From a bacterium (GTDB lineage: Bacteria; Auribacterota; UBA6266), in NCBI GenBank assembly GCA_023228325.1, contig JALOBK010000003.1:1-21999 (forward strand): a stretch of 21,999 bases of DNA, read 5' to 3'. The position numbers and the translations under genes were made by a program. Position 1 is the first letter of the stretch. Every line of letters starts with the position of its first letter. Below the pieces are notes generated by a model, which saw nothing but the letters and a program-made list of their open reading frames with translations, did no database searches and had not been told where the DNA came from. Positions 1 through 6,207 of the stretch are shown here, in pieces.

Positions 1-2
1 GC

Positions 3-224
3 GCCGAGATTCATTATAACTTAATTGATTTTAAATATTTGTATGGCCCAATCGAAGAGTGTTTGACATTAACAATAGAATGTGAATGTTCCTTTTGCGG
101 ATGGAATGATACGTATTATAATGAAAATTTTTATTTAGATTCTAAATATTCGGCAAATAAAGAATTATTTGATATTTTGACAATACGTGAATTACCATTC
201 AAAATAAAAACAATTGTTCGTTAA
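3..224 (+). CDS. Small zinc-ribbon protein, 5'-truncated (tandem family member 1)
   Basis: The reading frame is open from the window edge to a TAA at 222-224, so the N-terminus lies outside. A TTG at 39 is available as a start, but the residues before it (IHYNLIDF) match the interior of the next gene (IHYKLIDF), so the true start is upstream. The visible part carries CECSFCGW, a CxC-x2-CGW zinc knuckle, and ends in a strand of type FKIKTIVR. The three following genes share both features, so this is the first visible copy of a tandem paralogous family. The leading Cys pair seen in the other members would lie upstream of the window. Function is unknown. Zinc binding is inferred from the Cys spacing. 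Confidence 0.7.
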   Translation, partial: AEIHYNLIDFKYLYGPIEECLTLTIECECSFCGWNDTYYNENFYLDSKYSANKELFDILTIRELPFKIKTIVR

Positions 225-253
225 TTTCAGAAATATTTAGAGGTTTAAAAATT

Positions 254-601
254 ATGAGAATTCCTAAGAAAATAAAAGATATTGATCAAGAAATATTTTC
301 TCATATTCTTCATGATGAAATTGGATATTGTTGTATGAATGATTATTGTGAATTTTACGATTATATTGACATGATTCATTATAAATTAATTGATTTTGAA
401 TTTTATGATAATGAGTGTGAAGATAATGAAGAATTATACATAAATTTTAATTGTGTATGTCTCGAATGTGGTTGGGAACAAATATATAATAAAAGTTTTT
501 ATATTGGGAATATTAATGATAAAGGTGCTAGAGGAATTCGAAAATTATTTGAGCTTTTATCAGCGAATGCACTTTTCAAAATAAAAGTCATTAATAGATG
601 A
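254..601 (+). CDS. Small zinc-ribbon protein (tandem family member 2)
   Basis: A 115-residue acidic protein of no family I recognise. It has an N-terminal KDIDQEIF motif, a Cys pair followed by a third Cys (CCMNDYCEF, near residues 24-32), a second cluster CVCLECGW (near 72-79) and a C-terminal FKIKVINR strand. The same order recurs in the genes at 598 and 961 and in the partial gene at the left edge. The two Cys clusters suggest one structural zinc site, which is inference. A GAGG lies about 11 nt before the ATG. The stop TGA overlaps the next ATG as ATGA, so translation is probably coupled to the following gene. It could be a small DNA-, RNA- or protein-binding factor, but nothing here decides which. 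Confidence 0.75.
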   Translation: MRIPKKIKDIDQEIFSHILHDEIGYCCMNDYCEFYDYIDMIHYKLIDFEFYDNECEDNEELYINFNCVCLECGWEQIYNKSFYIGNINDKGARGIRKLFELLSANALFKIKVINR

Positions 602-954
602 AGTTTAAAAATATGTTTGTTTTTAAAAATATTAAAGAGATTGATAAAAAAATACTAAATGAAATGATTAAGTATGCCTTACCAATATGTTGTGAAAATT
701 TAGAATGTGAATTATGCGATATACATGACACACAAGAAATGTTTTGTGAATTATTAAAATTTAAAGAAATAAAAAGAGAAAAGGTAAATAATGAATATGA
801 ATATTCCGTTTTACTTACTATAAAATTAAGATGTTCCGAATGTGGTTGGGAAGATGAACACGATTGTAAGTTTTTTACTAAGTTTTTGGATGATAAAGAA
901 ATATTTGAATATTTAACTAAACCTGCTTTTGAAATAAAAATATTTCGAGGTTAA
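598..954 (+). CDS. Small zinc-ribbon protein (tandem family member 3)
   Basis: A 118-residue paralogue of its neighbours. It has IKEIDKKI near the N-terminus, then CCENLECELC, then CSECGW, and ends in FEIKIFRG. The gene has no convincing Shine-Dalgarno of its own, and its ATG overlaps the preceding TGA by 4 nt, which points to translational coupling. Compared with members 2 and 4 the middle section has diverged and lost the aromatic run after the first Cys cluster, but the Cys positions are kept. That fits selection on a metal site rather than on the linker. Function is unknown. Confidence 0.75.
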   Translation: MKFKNMFVFKNIKEIDKKILNEMIKYALPICCENLECELCDIHDTQEMFCELLKFKEIKREKVNNEYEYSVLLTIKLRCSECGWEDEHDCKFFTKFLDDKEIFEYLTKPAFEIKIFRG

Positions 955-960
955 TCATAT

Positions 961-1326
961 ATGAAAAAATATTTAAAATCTAAATTTAAATTAGTAGATA
1001 TTAAAGATATTGATCAAGAAAAATTTAGCATTGAAGCATATAGGTTTTTAGGATATTGTTGCCAAAATGAAAATTGCGAATTTTACAATAGAGATGTAGA
1101 TGATAAAATAATAAAATATAAACTAATTGAAACCGCCACCATAAATACTTTTTATTTTGATGATACTTGTGAAATTTTAAGTATTAATTTTTGTTGTCAT
1201 TGTACGAATTGCGGATGGGATGAAATTTATAATTATGGTATTGAAAATCCCAATGACTTAATAAATGATGGATTAATTCGAGTGATAACAAAACCATTAT
1301 TCGAAATCAAAATAATTGGAAAATAA
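961..1326 (+). CDS. Small zinc-ribbon protein (tandem family member 4)
   Basis: A 121-residue paralogue, most like the member at 254: KDIDQEKF, then GYCCQNENCEFYN, then CCHCTNCGW, ending in FEIKIIGK. It begins 6 nt after the previous stop, with a GAGG about 10 nt ahead of the ATG inside the end of the upstream gene. It is the last gene of the four-gene tandem array. A 247-nt non-coding stretch follows, so the array probably ends a transcription or translation unit here, although I see no clear terminator directly after the stop. Function is unknown; zinc binding is inferred from Cys spacing. Confidence 0.75.
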   Translation: MKKYLKSKFKLVDIKDIDQEKFSIEAYRFLGYCCQNENCEFYNRDVDDKIIKYKLIETATINTFYFDDTCEILSINFCCHCTNCGWDEIYNYGIENPNDLINDGLIRVITKPLFEIKIIGK

Positions 1327-1394
1327 TAAATATATTTTAATAGAAATTTGATCTTAAAACTAGCTGAACAACTACAAAGAAGAAGTTGATATTG

Positions 1395-1432
1395 GCGAGA
1401 TAGCTCAACAGTAATCAGCACTCATATCTCGC
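1395..1432 (+). other. Perfect 8-bp inverted repeat in intergenic leader
   Basis: GCGAGATA at 1395-1402 and TATCTCGC at 1425-1432 are exact reverse complements separated by 22 nt. The stem is too short-range to be a tRNA acceptor, and no T-run follows, so it is not a simple terminator. It sits upstream of the ATG-TAG leader and may be part of the same structured 5' region or a protein-binding site. Confidence 0.45.
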
Positions 1433-1448
1433 TTCACACCCAAATCTC

Positions 1449-1573
1449 AGGAGGAAATTCAATGTAGATCTTAAACTATCTTAAATATGGGTAGGCTCCC
1501 AGGAGTCCTCCCAGATCTTTGTTTCATTTATTTCAAAATTTTTTTAAATTTGACAAAATTCTAGGAGGAATCG
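1449..1573 (+). promoter_or_regulatory. Candidate translational leader with ATG-TAG start-stop and SD-pairing hairpin
   Basis: A strong Shine-Dalgarno AGGAGGA (1449-1455) is followed 7 nt after its GG by ATG at 1462 and immediately by TAG at 1465. A hairpin follows: the arms are 1489-1498 and 1503-1512, the loop is CCAG, there are nine pairs and one bulge on each side. Its 3' arm contains TCCTCC (1506-1511). That hexamer is complementary both to the first SD and to the SD of the next gene (AGGAGGA, 1563-1569), so three mutually exclusive pairings can be drawn. If the TAG at 1465 and a second in-frame TAG at 1492 were read through, the frame would run to a TAA at 1600-1602, past the next start codon. 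The elements are visible; the regulatory role is inference. Confidence 0.4.
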
Positions 1574-1924
1574 ATGGGAAATCCTGTGATCAAAACAATT
1601 AAGGAAGAATTCAAATCTTTAGCAAATGAAATTAAAACATTCAAATCTCTCAGAAAAAAATATAAAGGTTTTGTTCCTGGTCTAAACAGTATGAGATCGA
1701 TATATAGACATAAACATATTGCATATTGTGAATTAAGAGGAATGGAAAGAAAAGATATTGAAATTCCCGGTGAATTCAATAAAGCAGATGAGGGTTTGAT
1801 CGAAAAATATAAAACAGAGTGGAATTTAAAATTAGAAAAATATAATGCGGAACATCCAAAGCCGATAAGGAAAGAAAAAGGAATAACCAAATCTGAAGCA
1901 ATTGAAAATGTTTTTGGTTGTTAG
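1574..1924 (+). CDS. Unknown protein ending in an in-frame TAG before the PTH2-like ORF
   Basis: A 116-residue basic, mostly helical protein that I do not recognise. The start is secure: AGGAGGA lies 5 nt ahead of the ATG. It ends ...ENVFGC then TAG (1922-1924). The next gene's ATG at 1931 is in the same frame, separated by only two sense codons (ATA, TTA), and has no Shine-Dalgarno. Reading the TAG as sense would therefore give one protein of about 220 residues with a PTH2-like C-terminal half. A tRNA with anticodon CUA lies directly downstream. Without suppression the next ORF would depend on re-initiation or coupling. Codon usage resembles the neighbours, so this is not obvious decay of a pseudogene. 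Confidence 0.75.
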   Translation: MGNPVIKTIKEEFKSLANEIKTFKSLRKKYKGFVPGLNSMRSIYRHKHIAYCELRGMERKDIEIPGEFNKADEGLIEKYKTEWNLKLEKYNAEHPKPIRKEKGITKSEAIENVFGC

Positions 1925-1930
1925 ATATTA

Positions 1931-2233
1931 ATGGAAAAGATGTATGTTCTTGTACGAGAAGACTTGGATGAAGTTTACAGATTCATTCAAGCTGGTCATG
2001 CTATTGCCGAATTCATATTGAAACACGAAGACATTGCAAGAAAATGGAATAATCAATATTTGATATATGTCAAAGTTAAAGATGAACTTAGAATTAAAGA
2101 CTGGGAATATAAATTGAAATTAAATGATGTTGAATTTGAGAAATTTTTAGAACCAGATATTGAAAATCAATTAACTGCAATAGCATTTGTTAGCGATGAT
2201 AAATTTACAGAAAAATTACAGTTAATAAAATAA
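1931..2233 (+). CDS. Peptidyl-tRNA hydrolase 2 (PTH2)-like protein
   Basis: A 100-residue protein that fits the PTH2 fold in length and order. It has an N-terminal strand MYVLVREDL, then a QAGHAIAEF helix start matching the DLxxxxxxxAAQxxHA region of PTH2, a central KVKDELRIKDWEYKL segment, and a C-terminal EPDIENQLTAIAF stretch corresponding to the family's TxxAIGP strand. PTH2 enzymes release peptides from peptidyl-tRNA. Residues needed for catalysis cannot be confirmed by eye, so it may be a binding rather than a catalytic relative. The ORF has no SD and is in frame with the upstream ORF across one TAG. The CUA-anticodon tRNA begins 2 nt after its stop. That arrangement links it to translation termination or tRNA use, which is inference. 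Confidence 0.65.
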   Translation: MEKMYVLVREDLDEVYRFIQAGHAIAEFILKHEDIARKWNNQYLIYVKVKDELRIKDWEYKLKLNDVEFEKFLEPDIENQLTAIAFVSDDKFTEKLQLIK

Positions 2234-2235
2234 AA

Positions 2236-2310
2236 GTTCCTATAGCCTAACGGTCAAGGCTCCAATCTCTAAAATTGGAAAAGTTGGTTCGATTCCAACT
2301 AGGAACACCA
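2236..2310 (+). tRNA. tRNA with anticodon CUA (amber suppressor type)
   Basis: A complete canonical cloverleaf of 75 nt. The acceptor GTTCCTA pairs perfectly with TAGGAAC. The D stem is GCCT/AGGC with GG in its loop. The anticodon stem is CCAAT/ATTGG with the 7-nt loop CTCTAAA. The T stem is GTTGG/CCAAC with loop TTCGATT, followed by discriminator A and an encoded CCA. With U33 at 2268, positions 34-36 (2269-2271) are CTA, so the tRNA reads UAG. The D arm and the TA at positions 8-9 recall bacterial tRNA-Gln, but the first pair is G-C, so the charged amino acid is uncertain. It starts 2 nt after the PTH2-like gene and is followed by a terminator. Confidence 0.9.
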
Positions 2311-2317
2311 TAATTCT

Positions 2318-2349
2318 AAAGTGGGGATAGTGTATTATCCCCACTTTTT
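2318..2349 (+). terminator. Rho-independent terminator after tRNA(CUA)
   Basis: A perfect 12-bp stem (AAAGTGGGGATA / TATCCCCACTTT) with the 6-nt loop GTGTAT runs into TTTTT at 2345-2349. It closes the unit containing the TAG-joined ORFs and the tRNA. Any start codon for the next gene inside this hairpin is unlikely. Confidence 0.85.
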
Positions 2350-2392
2350 ATTCTCAAAAATGAAGTTCTACAATTATTTTTTGGAGGAAACC

Positions 2393-2701
2393 TTGATTAA
2401 AGAAATTAGAACAGAAAATGAATTTAACAATGAAATCTTAAATGGCAAAAAAATAATTGATTTTTGGGCTCCGTGGTGTGCTCCATGTAAAAGATTAAAA
2501 GAAACATTGGAATTAATTTCAAATGAAGTTAATTTTGATATATTAACGGTTGATGTTGATACCTTAGCTAATCTAGCATCTAGCTTCTCAGTTAGGAGCC
2601 TTCCAACTTTATTAATAACTGAAGATGGAAATGTAATTAAAACCATTATAGGTTTTCTTCCAAAAGATACTTTAATTTCAGAAATAAATTCTGGGTCATA
2701 A
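2393..2701 (+). CDS. Thioredoxin-like protein
   Basis: A compact thioredoxin of 102 residues when started at TTG 2393, which has GGAGG 5 nt upstream; an earlier in-frame GTG lies inside the terminator and is rejected. The active site WCAPC gives redox cysteines C29 and C32 within the family signature WAPWCAPCK. The cis-proline loop is SLPTLL, and the C-terminal GFLPKDTLISEI helix matches the family. There is no signal peptide, so it acts in the cytoplasm as a disulfide reductant. Phage thioredoxins typically serve ribonucleotide reductase or host takeover; no reductase gene is in the window. CAPC rather than CGPC is a common variant. Confidence 0.9.
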   Translation: MIKEIRTENEFNNEILNGKKIIDFWAPWCAPCKRLKETLELISNEVNFDILTVDVDTLANLASSFSVRSLPTLLITEDGNVIKTIIGFLPKDTLISEINSGS

Positions 2702-2740
2702 TTATTTTGATTCAGTTAAAATTAAAAAATAGGAGTGTTG

Positions 2741-3037
2741 ATGTTAAAAAAAATTCTTAATGATTCTGTTGTTTTTGAGATGCCAGATTTAACAAAAGAA
2801 ACAGTAACAAAGAGTGGAATTATTCTTCCAGATGGGACTCCACTAAAAACCCTCATTGTTGATGTATATGATGTTGGAACAGGGTTCAAAACGAAAGATG
2901 GAAATATCATTCCATTAGATATTAATAAGGGAGATAAAATTCTTGTTCCATTTGGAAAAGGATATCCGGTTAAAGTTGATGAAAAAACATATATTTTTAT
3001 AAAGTATGAAGACGTGTTTGCAAAAGTGGAGGAGTGA
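2741..3037 (+). CDS. GroES-like co-chaperonin (Cpn10 family)
   Basis: A 98-residue protein with GGAG 5 nt before ATG 2741. It matches the Cpn10 layout: N-terminal strand ILNDSVVFE, a mobile-loop region KETVTKSGIILPDG (family consensus KTxSGIxLPD), the central VDVYDVGTG strand, NKGDKILVPFG (family GDxVLF) and a C-terminal YIFIKYEDVFAKVE matching the E-DILA ending. Such phage proteins cap host GroEL in place of GroES to fold phage proteins, as T4 gp31 does. Identity to cellular GroES is low, typical of a phage version. It lies between thioredoxin and a cysteine peptidase, probably in one unit. Confidence 0.85.
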   Translation: MLKKILNDSVVFEMPDLTKETVTKSGIILPDGTPLKTLIVDVYDVGTGFKTKDGNIIPLDINKGDKILVPFGKGYPVKVDEKTYIFIKYEDVFAKVEE

Positions 3038-3064
3038 ACTCCATTGAAGAGGAGATAAATAAAA

Positions 3065-3928
3065 ATGGAATTTTCTTTTACTGGTTGGTTGGTTGATTAT
3101 CCCGACCATAGAGATTATAGTTTAAAAAGTCAATCAGTTGGCGATTTGTTAGATAGATTAAAAATTAATGATAATAATATGGAATTATCAAATTCGGTAG
3201 ATCTTAGAAAATATTGCTCACCTATTGAAGATCAGGGAAATATTGGATCATGTACGGCTAATGCTGCTGCAAGTATAGTTGAATATTATGAGAGAAAAGC
3301 ATTTGGTAAACATACTGATGTTTCTAGGTTATTTTTGTATAAAGTAACTAGAAATTTATTGAAGTGGTCTGGCGATACTGGTGCATTTCTTAGAACTACT
3401 ATGGCAGCATTGCGTTTATATGGTGCACCTCCAGAATCATATTGGCCGTATGATGTTTCAAAATATGATATTGAACCAACATCGTTTGTGTATTCTCTAG
3501 CACAAAACTTCAAAGCTACAAAATATATAAAAATTGATCAACATAATTTATCAAAAGAAAATATCCTAACAAATATAAAGAAATGCTTGGTTGCGGGTCT
3601 TCCTTTAATGTTTGGGTTTACAACGTATGATTCCTTAGTTCAATCAAGATATACTGGAAAAATTCCATTCCCGGGAAGTAATGAAACTGCAAAAGGTGGG
3701 CACGCCATAGGATCTTATGGATTTGACGATAACATACAAATAAAACACGATTTTACCGGAGAAATAACAACCGGAGCATTTTTGATAAGAAATAGCTGGG
3801 GTCCAAAATGGGGGTTTGATGGTGGATACGGGTGGCTCCCATATCAATATTTACTCAAAGGTTTAGCTGTCGATTGGTGGACCTTAATATCTTCTGATTG
3901 GGTTGACACTGGAGAATTTGGTTTATAA
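3065..3928 (+). CDS. Papain-like (C1A) cysteine peptidase
   Basis: A 287-residue protein of the bacterial C1A type with the full catalytic set. The Gln-Cys motif QGNIGSCTANA gives C63, the histidine is H213 in GGHAIGS, and the asparagine is N243 in IRNSWGPKWG. A DLRKYCSPIEDQG segment matches the start of mature papain-like enzymes. There is no secretion signal and only a short N-terminal lead, with no classical inhibitory propeptide. An AGAGGAG-like SD precedes the ATG. Phages use such enzymes rarely; roles in virion maturation or attack on host proteins are both possible. The Leu-like tRNA starts 8 nt after the stop. Confidence 0.9.
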   Translation: MEFSFTGWLVDYPDHRDYSLKSQSVGDLLDRLKINDNNMELSNSVDLRKYCSPIEDQGNIGSCTANAAASIVEYYERKAFGKHTDVSRLFLYKVTRNLLKWSGDTGAFLRTTMAALRLYGAPPESYWPYDVSKYDIEPTSFVYSLAQNFKATKYIKIDQHNLSKENILTNIKKCLVAGLPLMFGFTTYDSLVQSRYTGKIPFPGSNETAKGGHAIGSYGFDDNIQIKHDFTGEITTGAFLIRNSWGPKWGFDGGYGWLPYQYLLKGLAVDWWTLISSDWVDTGEFGL

Positions 3929-3936
3929 TTTCATAT

Positions 3937-4027
3937 GCTCGGATGGCGGAAGTGGTAGACGTTCAGCAACGAATAAAAGTTGTGAGTCATTTAATATGGC
4001 ATGTAGGTTCGAATCCTACTCCGGGCA
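3937..4027 (+). tRNA. tRNA-Leu-like gene with abnormal anticodon arm
   Basis: The body is that of a class II tRNA-Leu: acceptor GCTCGGA/TCCGGGC, a GGCGGAAGTGGTAGACG D region, a variable arm GTCAT/ATGGC, T arm GTAGG/CCTAC with TTCGAAT, and discriminator A. CCA is not encoded (ACA follows). The anticodon arm is odd. The best pairing is TCA-CAAC with GTTG-TGA (3963-3970 with 3979-3985), with a bulged G at 3966 and an 8-nt loop GAATAAAA, so it is 4 nt longer than normal and U33 is displaced. The remnant TAA suggests descent from tRNA-Leu(UAA). It may be a decayed, modified or frameshift-type tRNA, so decoding cannot be assigned. Confidence 0.65.
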
Positions 4028-4162
4028 ACAACCAAAGTTTGAAAAGGGGGTTGATAAATTAAAAAATAAATAAAAAAAGAGAGTTGTATGTAGTGCCAAT
4101 CTTTCTTTTCTTAAAGTATGTAATGGGAAGTATTGGACCAAAAAAATTGGAGATTTATTTTA

Positions 4163-5215
4163 ATGAAAAATTTATTTGTTTTATTTATTCTTTTCGCTAC
4201 TATCATCAGTGCTGCAGAATGGACTGGCAGTGCATCATTAGGTTATCAACACGTGAAGGATTATATTGCTGTTGATGATTCTACAAATTATATTGATCTT
4301 GATTTATCATTCATCGAAAACGTTTCAGCTGATTTAGAGCTTGGTGCGTCAATTGGAAGTTCCAATGGTGATCCAAGAGTCACAACTCAAGTGCTAAGTG
4401 GAAACATGGAAACAAAAGATTTTCGTTTAAAGAAAGCATATTTATCTTATAACTACAGTTTAGATGAATCAACATTACTAAGTTTCACTGGTGGAAAATT
4501 TGGTAAGAATTTTGTTTCAGCATCAGATATGATTTGGGACAAAGATTTGGCATTTGAAGGTTTTGGATTTGATCTGGTTCATACTCTTTTGGAAGGCAAC
4601 AAGGTATACTTTCATAGTGGTGTATATAACCTGGATGAATTCACTGCAGCTGATAATGATCCAAAGCTTGTTGTTTCCCAGCTTGGTATTTCTGGAAAAT
4701 ATCAAGATATTAATTATGATGTTTACGGTGGACTTATTAATTATTATAACATTAAAAACAAACTTCCTCTTAAATGGACAGTAAATAGTAACAGTCTCAA
4801 TTTACTTGGAAATTATACTTATGATTATGATGCTATTGAATTTGGAAGCACTTTTACAAAAACAATCGGAGAAAATGAAATAAAATTGCTTGGAAACTGG
4901 ATAGAGAATACTGACTCCGATGATAAGGCATATTTACTTGGAATTGAATATGGGAATTTAACTGTGGTTGATAAAGAAGATTGGAAACTCTATTCTAACA
5001 TTAGGAAGATTGAGCAGGATTCAGTTCTTGATTGTTACACAGATTCGGATTTTCATAATGGCATGACAAATTCCAAAGGATATAAAGTTGGACTGGAATA
5101 TGGTATTGAAAAGAATTTGAAATTGGATGTCAATTATACAAAAACAAAAGATCACGAATCTCTTGCTCCAGTTGAACAATCATTATTCAAAACTGAACTC
5201 GTTATAAATTTCTAA
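4163..5215 (+). CDS. Probable outer-membrane beta-barrel (porin-like) protein
   Basis: A 350-residue protein starting at ATG 4163, with GGAG 10 nt upstream. The N-terminus MKNLFVLFILFATIISAAEW is a clear signal peptide with probable cleavage after the Ala pair. The rest alternates polar and hydrophobic residues in strand-length blocks, with many Tyr, Gly and Asn, and it ends in LVINF, the terminal-Phe beta signal recognised by the BAM machinery. This marks a porin-like outer-membrane protein and hence a Gram-negative host. It is not a recognised receptor or tail protein. A phage-encoded version might change surface receptors or nutrient uptake in the infected cell, which is inference. It forms its own unit, with a terminator directly downstream. 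Confidence 0.75.
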   Translation: MKNLFVLFILFATIISAAEWTGSASLGYQHVKDYIAVDDSTNYIDLDLSFIENVSADLELGASIGSSNGDPRVTTQVLSGNMETKDFRLKKAYLSYNYSLDESTLLSFTGGKFGKNFVSASDMIWDKDLAFEGFGFDLVHTLLEGNKVYFHSGVYNLDEFTAADNDPKLVVSQLGISGKYQDINYDVYGGLINYYNIKNKLPLKWTVNSNSLNLLGNYTYDYDAIEFGSTFTKTIGENEIKLLGNWIENTDSDDKAYLLGIEYGNLTVVDKEDWKLYSNIRKIEQDSVLDCYTDSDFHNGMTNSKGYKVGLEYGIEKNLKLDVNYTKTKDHESLAPVEQSLFKTELVINF

Positions 5216-5250
5216 TTTCCCGTTTCTCGTTTTTCCTTTCCTTAATTTAT

Positions 5251-5283
5251 GTGGAGATGAGTAAAATCATCTCCACTTTTTTT
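5251..5283 (+). terminator. Rho-independent terminator after beta-barrel gene
   Basis: GTGGAGATGA and TCATCTCCAC form a perfect 10-bp stem around the loop GTAAAA, followed by seven T at 5277-5283. It separates the barrel gene from the lysis-type genes. Confidence 0.9.
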
Positions 5284-5303
5284 GAAATAGGAGAAGATTT
5301 GTT

Positions 5304-5693
5304 ATGTCTAAAAATGTTAAAAACATTATTGATGATTTACTTAAGAAAAGAACAGAAAATATTGGTGAAGCCATTGATACTATTTGCAACATATATAATC
5401 TGGCCGATGTGGAAAGAATGAAATATACTTTCCCAAAATTAAATGTAGAAATAAGTATTATTTTATGCAATATGATTAAGGAACCAGAAAAAGCAGTAAT
5501 TGTTGTTGTAAGAAATTTGGAATCTAATAAGGTTACAGATTTTAAAATTATTAAAGATTTGTTTTATGGATTTAATTTTGATAAAGATTTTTTTTCTGTT
5601 GTTAGCAAAAGATTTTCTTTATCTTGTGATCTGAAAAAACATTATATTAAAGTTTTATGTTTGGATGAGGGGAATGAAGAAGATGACGATTGA
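5304..5693 (+). CDS. Unknown acidic-tailed protein
   Basis: A 129-residue protein not recognised. It looks helical, has a central hydrophobic run (VEISIILCNMI) that is too short and too mixed for a confident membrane segment, and ends in an acidic tail EGNEEDDD. GGAG lies 10 nt before the ATG. Its end overlaps the M15 peptidase start by 11 nt, so the two are probably translated together, and it may belong to the same late or lysis unit. No enzymatic motif is visible. Confidence 0.65.
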   Translation: MSKNVKNIIDDLLKKRTENIGEAIDTICNIYNLADVERMKYTFPKLNVEISIILCNMIKEPEKAVIVVVRNLESNKVTDFKIIKDLFYGFNFDKDFFSVVSKRFSLSCDLKKHYIKVLCLDEGNEEDDD

Positions 5694-6177
5694 GAATTCA
5701 GATTTAGTAGATATTTTACTAATGACAAATGAAAATTGGAAGGAAATAAAATATTTTAAGAAAACTGAAAAATGGGGAAATCCTTTAAAAGTGCATAAAC
5801 TTTTAATTTATGGGTTGGATGCCCTTAGAAATTACATTGGGTTTCCAATAGGAATTAATTGTGCGTATGAAAAAGGAGGGCATACTGATGATTCATACCA
5901 TTATAGTGGCATGGCTGTAGATATTTATTGTAAAAAATTAAATGTTGTGGATTTTTATTTAGCCGCAAGTAGATTTGATGTATTCAATGGTATTGGTGTT
6001 TATCCACATTGGAATAATCCGGGACTGCACCTGGATATACGTCCTTTAGCTAAAAAATTCGATTACGATTCTAGATGGATGTGTATACATGTTATTGAGA
6101 AAAAAAATGATAAGACAATAATTAAAAAAGAATATATTTCGTTAAGTTTTGACAATATTAAAAAATATTGTCTTTGA
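5683..6177 (+). CDS. M15-family zinc peptidase (endolysin-type)
   Basis: A 164-residue protein from ATG 5683; upstream in-frame ATGs at 5665 and 5674 are alternatives, and the choice is only moderately secure. It has the M15/VanY-type metal ligands: H73 and D80 in SYHYSGMAVDIY (HxxxxxxD) and H116 in GLHLDIR. The preceding GGHTDDS matches the substrate loop of L-alanyl-D-glutamate and D-Ala-D-Ala peptidases. The enzyme would cleave the peptidoglycan peptide stem. There is no signal peptide, so it needs a holin or other export. It sits next to a transglycosylase and a tiny membrane protein, which supports a lysis or cell-wall role. Confidence 0.85.
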   Translation: MTIENSDLVDILLMTNENWKEIKYFKKTEKWGNPLKVHKLLIYGLDALRNYIGFPIGINCAYEKGGHTDDSYHYSGMAVDIYCKKLNVVDFYLAASRFDVFNGIGVYPHWNNPGLHLDIRPLAKKFDYDSRWMCIHVIEKKNDKTIIKKEYISLSFDNIKKYCL

Positions 6178-6207
6178 AAAATAATATAATTGAAAGGTGA
6201 TATATGG

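Noticed and set aside
1233..1421. Minus-strand ORF across the end of the fourth zinc-ribbon gene
   Set aside because: No SD, mostly antisense to a well-supported gene, composition of a shadow frame.
1395..1432. Possible tRNA, because the arm is followed by TAGCTCA as in D arms
   Set aside because: Only 22 nt lie between the arms, and there is no anticodon or T arm.
1546..1575. TTGACA at 1552 as a -35 promoter box
   Set aside because: A matching -10 would fall within the coding sequence and none is seen, so it is probably chance in an AT-rich spacer.
4088..4093. A second ATG-TAG start-stop upstream of the barrel gene
   Set aside because: Its SD (GAGAG) is weak and no pairing hairpin follows, unlike the leader at 1449.
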